A stretch of DNA of 64,000 nt. Origin: Lumbricus rubellus (Eukaryota > Annelida > Clitellata > Crassiclitellata > Lumbricidae). Each line of letters opens with the position of its first letter. The first letter of the stretch is position 1. The notes under the pieces are model-generated. The model was not told the DNA's origin, did not search any database, and saw only the letters and a program-made list of their open reading frames with translations. The stretch lies in NCBI GenBank assembly GCA_945859605.1, contig OX243811.1, positions 62,666,976 to 62,730,975 of the forward strand, given 5' to 3'. The position numbers and the translations under genes are program-made. This document shows, piece after piece, positions 26,459 through 38,400 of this stretch.

Positions 26459-29400
26459 GTGTTGGTGGTGGTGGTGGCGGCGGCGGCGGCGACAACGACG
26501 ATGACGATGACTATTGATGACTATTGATGACTAATGACTATTGATGACTATTGATGACTAATGACTATTGATGACTTGTTGCCACTTGACAATTTTAATC
26601 GCTAGGGTAACCACTATTTGCCCCTTCCCAACACAATATTTATTTTGTATCGTTACTGTGCCATATTATCTTACCTAAATGGTGCTATCCAATTAAAACT
26701 GGCTTATTCTAGTGATAAGATAAACTAACTTATTATATAAATACTAGATAGTCATGTGCTATTTGATAAAAAAAAGTGAAACTACACAGTCTCTGATCAC
26801 ACAGGTGGTGTTGCTCAGCCTCTTAAAGATGCAGACATTAAGTACAGACGCCGAGCGATGAGTAGATTGGAGAGCATGTTATCTGATGACGGTAAAAATC
26901 TGATTTAGCTATTTTAACATTTGCGCCAGAGACATATCTGCAGGATCCAGAGCAAGGACTAACTTGCAATGAGATGATGCTATGGTTGCACTAACTTTGG
27001 TTGCAATGTCCATATTGACCCTTGTCCATATTAACCCCTGTCCAGTGTCCATATTAACCCTTGTCCATAATTAACTCTTGTCCATATTAACCCTTGTCCA
27101 TAATTAACCCTTGTTCATAATTAACCCTTGTCCATATTAACCCTTGTCCATAATTAACCCTTGTCCATATTAAACCCTTGTCCATATAAACTCTTGTCCA
27201 TGTTAACCCTTTTCCATATTAACCTTTGTCCATATTAGCCCTTGTCCATATTAACCTTTTCATATTAACCCTTGACTCTTTTGTGCATTAATCAGTTACA
27301 GTCTTAATGCCACGGCTTGCCTGATTGGCGGCATACATATATAAAGTTTCATAGCGAGGAACTGCACTGGCTGCCTATGCAAAACATATTGGGTTTAAGA
27401 TTCTAATGCCCATGCTCATCCCCCCCCCCCCTACAGCAAATCCCGATCTGCTCCACAGTGTGTTGAATAATCTGCATATTGAGTTAAACCACAAATTGGG
27501 TTCATGTAGTCAGGTTGACTATTTAAATGGAATACCAAATAGCACCTGTTGAAAACTATTAAACTAATACTTAAAATGGTCAATAGGTGCAGACCATTGC
27601 ACAAACCACACGACTATTTTAAAAACTAGCAGAGATCTTTGCGTGTTAGTGCCATCCATTCCAGCCTGTAGATTCATTTGCTCTGCCATGCAAGGTGATC
27701 TGGTTGTCCCAATATGACTCGAACGGTTCGTTAATTCGTTAATTCATTCATTCATTCATTTATTCATTCACTTCCATAGTGCTGCATAAAAGCTTCGCTA
27801 TGGTCGGCCCATCTTTTTGGAATAAGTTACCCTATGGAATTCTTGGCCTTTCTTTGCCCATTTTTCGCAAAGCGTTTGCAAAACATTCTCTTTGATTGTG
27901 GTTTAGTGCTGTCAGTATACCAAAAATCGTAGACCGAGGTACTGATCGAAGGTACTCTGTTAGACAATATCAGACTTGCTTAATAACTAGATGTAACTCA
28001 CATGTTTAATAGCAAAATAGTTTTTGAAATGCACATGTGGTTGGTGCAATGGTCTGCACCTATTGACCATTTTAAATACTATTTCAATAGTTTTCTAAAG
28101 GTACTATTTACTTTTTTATTTCAACACTTTTTTATTTAAACAGTTAATTCGACTATGCATCCCATTCGTGGTTTTACTGTTTGTCTAAATACACAGATAA
28201 CATTATGATTCACACAAAACTCCAGTCGTGTGAGATACCTAAGAAGGATTGTGCATGTGCAATTGTGCATGGTATGTGCAATTGTGCATGACATGTCATA
28301 TTTGATATTCTTTTTATGCGCCATAGTTGCACAACAGGATGTTTGTTTATTTATCTTTTATCTCAGCTGCTGTTTCTTCTGATGCTACACATGCCTTGAC
28401 CGTGATGAATAGAACCATTCAGTTCGAGCCATCCTCACTGGAAGGGAAGTTAGAGCCACTTGAAGAAAGTAAGAAGTTAATTTAATTATAATAAAATATG
28501 CACCAGAAATTTGTTGAAGTGATATCTCATGAGCCATGGCAAGTATTTGCCTGGCAATGAGACAATGTTATATAACGACGTTGTTTTCTATGGTTTAACT
28601 AATTTTGTCCAGATCATGTATTATCAGACTTCATTATTGGAAGGTTACTACTTTAGAGAATATCAAACTTCCTTAATGATTGTATGTTACTCACTCTTTT
28701 GATAGCTAAATAGTTTTTAAAATAGTCATGTGGTTTGTGCAATGGTCTGCACATATTGACTATTTTAAATACTATTTAACTAAATACGCAGATTACAGTA
28801 TGATTCATATAAAGCGACTAGTTCTATTAGGTATCTGTGAAAGAACTATATAAATGGTATGTGATCGAGTGGCGCCTCCGGCGTGTGAACTCTATAGTCA
28901 GCCGCGGCTCGTTATTATCGAATTTATCAGTTTTAGCCGTGGCTGGGCTGGGAGCGCCTCTGAGTGGACTTCTTGAAGAGGCGCTATATAAGTTTTCGGA
29001 ATGAATGAATGAATGAATGTGCTGCTTGCAATACTTGATATCTTTTGTGTCGTGTGCTGTACAGTTAGTGCATCAAGCAATATATCATCAAAATATACAG
29101 CGTTGCGAGCAATGGAACTGGAGGGAGAGCTAGATGAAGAAAGTAAGAAATTAATTTAATTATTGCAAAATAAGCAAACTTGTTTGAGCGCTATCTTGAG
29201 AGCTGTTTCAAGGATTTACGTTGCAATGAGACGATGTTATTTAGGGTTATTTTCTGTGGCTGAACTAATTATGTTCAAATCTTGTTTTATTATTCATTCA
29301 TTTATTTAGAGAATTTATATGGCACTTCTTCAAGAGACCTTCTCAGAGTCATACGTGACCTACTCTCTCAGGCTTCATGTTATGGTACAGACTGATTTAC

Positions 29401-32400
29401 ATGCGGTCAATGAGAGTAAAACTCACCTTAGGTGCGAGTTAAGAAGGCAGTAATAATAATGAAGTAAATTATATATAGAAATAATTCTACAGGTTCTCTG
29501 CCCTAAGGCATATTAAAATGCCCGATGACACCACTCCACTAAGTAATTAATCTTCTTGGTCCAACAAAATCTGTGCCAGTTTCTTCCTCTTGTAGTGAAT
29601 AGCTGTCTGTCTATGACTGCAAGTGTTGAACCTCTGGAACCTTCTGTCTCCTTGCCAAGGATGAAGAAGAAAACAAGGAGCGGAGTCAGCGGACTATGTG
29701 AGGAAATTTTTAAACAACCTGATTGAATTAATGTATAATAATATACACCAGAATCTCGTTCAGTGCTTCCCACAAGCAAGGACTTGCCTTGCAATGAGAC
29801 AATTGGGTTACAACAAGTGTGTTGTTTATGGCTGAACTAATGTTTTATTCATGACTTGGCTGTTGAAGAAAATCTCACGTTAAATGTAATGTGATATTAA
29901 GTTGTCATATAAACTCCAACCTTCATAAGTCATTTAACAAAATGCTGAGAATAAGAATATAACAGTAGATCTGTTTGATGATATAGTGCAATAAATCAAT
30001 TGTCTTTTTTTTTACCTCTATGGCAACAGCTGCATCATAAAGTATTATTGATTTAAACTGTCCTTGAATTCCCTCTGTTGATAGCAGAGAGTGGTGCCGG
30101 ATGGCAAACTTCTTTAGGTTTCTTCCTTTGCATTATAAAATGTTTTATCAATTTTCTATAGTAACGGACATGAATGGTTCGAATCCATCTTTTTCGATTC
30201 ACTTGCTAGCTCCAGTTTTTTTTATTTATTGTCTCATTAGAACAACTTGTACTAATGATTCACTTCTAATCACGACGTATGATTCTTTTATGTTTCCACA
30301 ACATAGTCTTCTTTAATGCATTGACTAAGTTAGCTTCTCATCCTCTGATACATCCTTAATTTTGAACATGTAGTCAACTGCAATGTTTCACTCTTTTTGC
30401 TGGTCTGCTGTTCATTATTTAAACTTCAGTTCGTTATTTAAAAACTCTCTTTAAACTTGATCGCTTTCTTTAATTTCGACACAGTAGCGGATTTGTGGAA
30501 CATGGTAGATGATTGACTAGCTCTTCCAGAACAATGCTCCCCAATTCCTGAAATCCTGAGGAATCACTATGTGATGGTGGTGGACTGGTGATGGTGGTGA
30601 TGGTGATGGTGGTGGTGGTGGTGGTGGTGGTGGTGATGATGATGGTGGTGGACTGGTGGTGATGGTGATTTATTGCCACTTGACAATCTTAATCGCTATG
30701 GAAACCACGTATTTGCCCCTCCAACCCCCATCATAATGTTTGCTTTAGAACGCTACTGTGCCCTATTTATCATACCTAAATTGAATGGCGCTATATAATT
30801 AAAACTGACTTATTCTAGTGATAAACTAACTTATTATATAAATACTAGATAGGTAGGCTATTTGATAATAGATTGAAACTGCTTACAGATTTGAACAGAG
30901 GTGGCATTACTCTACCGTCTGTACCTCTTGAAGATGCAGACATAGATGAATGCCGAACAATGAGTGCGAAGATGCAGCTGCTTTCTGATGATGGTAAAAA
31001 TCTGATTTAACTATATTATAAAATATGCACAAGAAGCCTGAGATAATGTTAGAACAATAAATATGATGACAGAAATTTCATACATATTTTTATGTTAAGC
31101 TCTTTTAATAGCTTTTCTAATAAGAAATAAATCTAGTAAATAATATCAACCAAAGACAGCTAACCATGTGGCCATAAAACCCTTCTGACCCTCGTATTGT
31201 CTGTCTGCTTGTGTTTGATTTTTCTGTGCATTGTAGCGGGTTGCAGTTTTTCATCCAATTGATAATAGACAAAGATACATGTATAATTGTATATAGCAAT
31301 GGTAGTTTCTGTGGATGAACTAATAATACTATATAGTATATGTGGTTATGGTTATGTGTGTATGACAGTTGGAGACAATTATATTAGTGATTGTGTGTTA
31401 AGATACTGATTTTCTTGGAAAAATTCTCATAATTGTATTTATATTTATGGTCATGTTCAATTAATTGCTTTGTGCTCGATTTAGCGTCACCAGCGATTGA
31501 ATATGCTGAGAAACGAGAGGCTGATACACTTAGAAGCAAGATCAGATTGGGTGGCGCTGCTGTGAATCGCTGTCGTCCATTGCGCAAGGCACACGCTGAA
31601 CTTGGTATGCACTTGATATTATTTCTTATCGTCTTATCAGTGCTTGAAACAGCGTTCCTCTATTACTACGATTGGGCAAGGGTAGACGGCTTTTGCATGG
31701 ATAGCTGAGAGGTGCTATATAAATGAATGTAGAGATCATGTGATCTAGTGTTAAGACTTCCTGCAATTGATGGCTTGAGGAGATAGCTGTACATGCATCG
31801 TTTCTATCACGGGATTGCTGGGTGTTGGAATTAATTATTGAGTGCTGCAGCAGATGATAACATCTATCATCACTCCACACTACTGACACACTATTGAAAC
31901 AGGGGTCAGGTATTCTGAACATGATCATGCTGTCAACTTTGAGTGGGAATACATTCGTTTGGCTCCGCATGTATTTGTTTTGTGAGAGCCCTCAATTCGA
32001 GTTCTCCATGCGATGAAATTTCTTTTCTTACCTACATTTAACGTCATTTAGAGCAATGTAGAGAGTGCCTCTGATAAGTTTTCTCTCAACTTGATGCTAC
32101 CAGACAGAGATCATTGCAGCTTCATCTCAAAAGTCTTAGAAAAAAATATATTTGAACGAATTAGTTTAACAATATCATCACAGACAAAAGCATTTTTACC
32201 TGATTAAAAAAAAAAACAGAAGTATTAGTTGTGGCATGGATACATGATCTTAACTCTCACATAAAACCTTCAAACTACTAGTTAAATGTAACAAGCTGCT
32301 TTCTGTTGTGCCAGCTTGATGTTTTGAAAAATTGAAATTTATTTGATTGTTTTAAATTTCTAAAATAATTCTATTGATCTTCTCTGTGTTCCTCAATGAA

Positions 32401-35400
32401 CCGAAAATCTGATGTTGATCTGACTAAAGACTTAATTGAAATGCCGTCATTTGAACCCTATTAGTCATAAGTGGCATAGAAGCTGCTATCAGTTATTGTT
32501 ATCAGTTATTGTTATTGTTATTATTATTGTTGAATGTAGATTTGATGAGACCAGAACCAACACCGACTGATGCTACATTTTCTGCTGTTGACAAACGGGA
32601 TGAGGAGTCGCAGTTGCACAGTGATATGTTTTTATCTGCTTCACAAGATGTGGATGCAAAGCCAGTGCCACTGTATCTTTATAAATCTTCAGCATTTCAC
32701 AAGCCTCAACCGCCACCATCTGCTAGCCTTGACGATGGCTTGTTTGATGCGTGGAAGTCAGGTAAATCCATGGCTGCTCCTGAACCTACTGGTACAACTG
32801 ATTTGGTTGGAATCAGATTGAATGCACCTCCCGTTAGTGATTCTTCAGAACGTGGTTTCAGTGAAGCTCGATTTGAGTCGTATGATGCTACTCCAGCATT
32901 TTATGCACCTCCTGCTGGTGCCGCTCCAGCAGTAGGATTTGGTGGATTTGGTGGTGATGCTCCTTTATGGGGTGCTCCTCCTCCTCCTGCTCCTCCTCCT
33001 TCTGTCCCAGGATCTGGTGCTCCTCCTCCTCCTCCTCCACCTGTTCCAGGATCTGGGCTATTTGGTGCTAAAGCTACTACGGCTTTTGGCTCTTCCTCAT
33101 TTGGATTTGGTGTTGGTGTTCCTCAGGCCAGTGTTACTCCAGCAGTTGGATTTGGTGGAGTTGGTGGTGGTGGTGCTCCAATGGCTTTTGGTTCTTCAGC
33201 ACCAGGATCTAGTGGGTTTGCGTTTGGTGGTGGTGCTACTACGACTTGTGCTGCTCCAGCACTTGCATTTGATGCCGGTGTATCTGTGGCTGATCCTGTT
33301 CAAGCAATAACTGGTGGGCTATTTGGCAACGTGGCTAGTGCTCCTGTAGTTAGTGATGCTTTAGCACAGGGATTTGCTCAAGATTTTGCTTCTCCAGGAT
33401 TTGGATTTCATGGTCGTGCTCCTCCAGCTCATGCTGCTTCAGCACTAGGATTTGGGCTATTTAGCACTGGTGCTCCTGTGGCTAGTGAAGCTGTAGCACA
33501 AGGATTTGGTGCTGGCGCTGATTCGACTTTTGCTGCTCCGGGATTTGCTGCTCCAGCGTTTGGTGCTGCTTCGACTTTTGCTGCTCCAGCTTTTGATCGT
33601 CGTGCTCGTCCATTTCGTGCTGCTCCACCGAGTCATGCTGCTCCACTATTTGGATCTGATGAAGCTTTGGTTACTTCTGATACATATCTTGCAAGTTCAG
33701 CAGCAGTTGGTTTTCATTCGTCATTTGGTTCATCTGCATCCAGTGCAACCATATCAGCTAAACGTGGTTCTGCTCCAGCTTCTTCAGATGGTGTATCTTT
33801 CGCATCTGCTGATGTTACTCCCTCAATTATGGGAAAATTGACCAGTTTTTCTCATGCATCGTTCCCTCCACCTCCACCTAGCTTTGCACGTCGTGCCCAT
33901 CCCCCTGCTCCACCTCCACCTGCTGAACCCATGCCCAGCCGTGGTTTTGCTGTTGCACCTACAACCTCATCTGCTGCTCCACATGAAGTGAAATGGTTAA
34001 TGCACTCAATGAGACATGAAAGAGCTGCGTCTGCTCGACCAGAACCTCAACAAGCTAAAGCAGCAGTTTCCAAGATTCTTCATGATGCTGTAAGCCGAGA
34101 AGCGGTTCCAGAACCGGAACGGATCCAGAAACTAAGAGCCAGTGCTGAGATACTCTCGCTGATTGATTTATCACTGCCACCACCGCCACCTGGTCAGCTG
34201 CGACTGCCATCTATGGCAAAAAGGTGTATAGCAAAAAAGAAGTGTTTTGTCGATGAGTCTGCAGACATCTCTTCATCTTCCCCAGCATATATGCCAACAT
34301 CCCCATCATATGTACCAACAGCACGAGAAGAGATGGAAACAGAACCACTGCCATCATCAGTGACCACTGATTCGCTGATGCCAACCTTTCGTCACTCACT
34401 TATGAAGATGATGGAAGTTGAACCACAGGCGCAACGACGCCACCAGTTGTGTCTATCTTCACGTGCGGCTTGCGGTCTCTCTGCCGATGTCAGCGCTGCT
34501 GAAGAGTCGATGAAACTACCATATGCGCCACCTGCAAACCAACGATTTAGACAAATGAAATCTGAATGTCGATCAACATCTCAACACATGCCAGCTCTGC
34601 CACCTCCCATGGGATCAGTTCTTACTGAGAAGGAACTTGCTCCACCGTTGCCACCTAAAAAGTTGCAAAGTGGTAGAGGGACGAGTGGTAGAGGGATAAG
34701 TGGTGCTTTCAGACATCGTCGCGTGCTATTGTCTTCAGACGCAGATTCGCAGGCACTCGCTCCAATTCGACTTTCCATTGGAATTGAGACGTTTGGCAAG
34801 GTCATGACCCCAATCTTCAAGTACAGCACACCGCTTCCGGCAACGATGACAAAGTATTTGACGACGTGTGCTGACTATCAGACGAGCGTACGAATCAAGG
34901 TGTACGAGGGGGAATACCCACGGACCTCGCTCAACCATCTGCTCGGACAGATTCAGTTGAGTGGAATTCAGCCGATGATTCGTGGACAGGCGAAGATAAA
35001 AGCGACGTTCAACATCGATGTTGAAGGCAGTCTGAGAGTCGAAGCTGTGGATGAAACAACTGGTGAATATGAAACCATGACAGTGACCATCAATGAAGGT
35101 AATCACTTAGAAACACTGGTGATTCAATTAGAACAGTTAAGTAATCTAGGCACTAGATGGTGCGTTTGTTAGGAGTGTAGTGTGTCATTGCAGGGGGGAT
35201 GTAAGGTTCAAATCTCAGCCAGTGGAGAAATTTAAATGTGACTTTTCCATTGGAACGGTGTTTGTGGTTGACTGTAAAATTATTAGGAATTATTTGGTTT
35301 TACAAGAAAATTTAATGCTTAAAAAGCCTGAATTATGTTATTTCTGAAGGAAGAATGTATTAGATAGTTTGTTTACAGATTTAATAGATTTTGTTTTACC

Positions 35401-38400
35401 TAATCATCATTTAAGTATGATTTCTATTTAGTTCTCTAATGTCTTAGGATCAGCGAATAGCATCAATAAGTTTAGCAATACTTTTATAATGTTTTTCTCT
35501 TTTAACAAACACAGTTCATATTGTTCAATGTGCATATATGTCAGGGCAAATGAGATTTCTTAAGATGACGTGTGACCATTTAGCGATACACTGCTTGCTT
35601 GTGTTCTGGAGCTGTACCGATTGATTTGTTTTGTTTGTAGAAGAGAAAAGCGAGGAAGAGATTGAGCGAATGATTAAAGATGCAGAAGAGATGAAGAAGA
35701 GAGAATCAATTGAAGAAGAGGATGATATACAGGTAAGAATGCAGAAAAGATGGAACCACTCAGGCTGACATCTCGTTATTATCCAGATAAAAATGCAGAG
35801 GAGTGCCACGGTCAGCTCTGCTATAATAGCCGATTATTTTACCAGGAGCTGCTCAACAGTGTAGTGGTTAGGATGCTGGAATATCAATTGAGAGGTCGGT
35901 GTTCACATCCCTGCCAGGATAGAAATTTGGTTAGTGATTTCTGCTCCACCCGCACCATCTAGCCAACTCAGCTATGATGAGTACATTGACATGATTTTGT
36001 TGCAGTCCTATGACCTATTTCTGACGATGACTGTCATGGTAGGTTACGGATGCACACTGCACTCTATCTGAACAGCAATTGTATGTTGATAACATTTTAG
36101 AGAGGCATGCAACAAGTCATAAAAAACCTGTGTTAGACTTCTTAAAGGAAAGACTAAATCATTAATTTTTACTGTTAAAAAATTCAAGAAATTCTGAAGG
36201 CTTCCACGGGCCGCAGAAGAAGACTTCGCGGGCCGCGTGTTTGAGACCCCTGCCATAGAGAGAAACCTATGCAGGCACAGCATCTGGGTTGAGCCATGGC
36301 CGTCCTGTTATGGCAGTCCAGCATAGTCTTGCTACATTGAACGCTACACTAGAAACTCAATGTTCCAAAATTCACTGTGATAGGTTACACAAATTTTGTA
36401 CAGATGCCAATGCAACACTTAAATGCAATACATTACATGAAATTGTGTACACAGAGCTGTACTGTAAGTGATGTGTTTTACTGTTGTGAAATAGGAGACG
36501 TCAGATGGTTACTCGGACGTATGTATTTACGATGAATTAAATGCTGGAAATGTACCTGATTTCAGAGAAGACCTGTTCGGTGAGTCGCCATTTTGAACTG
36601 AATGTTTAATGTTCATCCTTTCCACTTGATTTTGTTGGTCTGACCTTATTTTTGTGGTGTTTATCATAATCACAACATTGCTTCTTTCTTGTGAGATAAA
36701 GGCAACAATTGCAAGCATACTTTTAGAATTTGAATTAGGTTGCACCTTTTTCTTAAAAGTTTCATTTAAAGTTTTGAGTGCACTCTTCCAACATGAAATT
36801 GCACATTATAATAATGTCTTTTTATTTGGATGTTTATTATTGGAGTAAAAGGTGACTGTAATAAATTAGCAAAATGTTATTGCTGCAATGAGGTTGAATG
36901 TGTTTCAGTAATCTATAAATTTTGTAGTGCTTTTGTTTGGGCAGTCGCTGGAAAATTTCAGATTCTAGACTGAGCTCCATTTAACAGCCATAGACAAATT
37001 GTTTGCACAGACATACGAGTAGCACAAGGAACGAGTAAACCCATTCAAGATGCAGAATGCAACTGTAGACTCAGGACTTATATCTTTTGAAACGTGCAGC
37101 ACAATTGAACATGTCACTTATCCTTCAATGCAGATTTTATCAATTGAAATGATCATATTATGTACTCGTACATGTGAATGTATTCAACAGTTTCTACAAA
37201 TGAGCTGAACATCAACACTGGCTTTGTCGACTGGACCCAACACACCTTGGAGGCACTGAGTACTTCCTACATTGAGGTGTCTATCTGGGTGGGTCTTCAC
37301 GCTTCATGGCTATCAATAGTATCAGTGGTATCTCTGCTAATCTAATCTAATCTGAGAACTTCCATTGCACCATTATCGTAATGCGTAAGGCATAAATTGA
37401 CGGTAGATTATAAAACAAGTGGAGAGCCAAGAGATCCTGAGACGGGAGGGAGGAGGGAGGATAAGAAATCCAAAATTGATGTAGCTCAGATTATATCATG
37501 TAGAGAACAGAAATATGTAAGTAAGTAAGTTCCTAACTAAGTACAGCCTTTATTACTCCATTTTCAAATGCGTAATGGGGCATAGAAAAAATATTGCAAT
37601 GTAGCACATTGAAGTAATAATAAAGTACAGTAATAGAAATGAAAAGTAATGTAAAACAAATGTTAATAAGTGTATTTAAAGCATTCTATTAATGAACCTC
37701 TTTCTTTTGAGAAGGTCATAACATGTAACTTCAAGGTTGTGAGAATGGTGATGCAATGAGTGAACATTGCAATTCATGAACTGGATGGAGTAAACCATGG
37801 AGGATGTGTCCACGGTCAGCCAAAGCAGTGCCAAATAGAGTATGACTGGCTTTGACGCACAACTCATCGAAGATGGGCATAAGATTCTTAAGCTTTTGAT
37901 CAGTGACTAACATAGAATGAATGAATGAACGAACGAACGAACGAACGAACGAATGAATAGATACCTGTAACCCAGAGCGGGAATCTACGTATAGGAGCAA
38001 TAAGATTCTCTAACTGCGTGGGAGCTGTTTGCCTATTTGTACTTTTAAAACGTAAATAATATAATTTGTCATTGTCTGTATAACGAGCAGAGTCCTCTGC
38101 CATAGACAGTGCATTAAATTGTGATTAAGAGATTTTAGTATGTTACATGGCACATGGAAATTCAAAGTTTCCATGTATTTTTACAGCTGTGTACGTTCGA
38201 TTGGGATACATACAGTTCATACACTTTCTTCATGTGGTCTTTCAATAATAAGAGTTATTGTGGTATTGTGGTTGATGTTTTAGCCAGCAGAAACTGAGGA
38301 AGGTTTCTGGGAATTGGACGATGGTCTGGGTGAGCTGCTCTTCCTGAACACCAAAAAATGCAGAAAAATCCTGATTGAGAATGGACTGAATTCACTTGGT

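Noticed and set aside
30470..30679. His/Thr-rich minus-strand ORF
   Set aside because: Translation of a GGT/GAT microsatellite.
32939..33841. Leu-rich ORFs overlapping exon 35 in another frame
   Set aside because: Shadow frames of the Ala/Pro/Gly-rich coding sequence; the correct frame is fixed by flanking exons and the Hsp70 match.
35099..35220. tRNA-like box B (GGTTCAAATC at about 35204) after exon 35
   Set aside because: No box A at suitable distance, so it is too weak to call a SINE.
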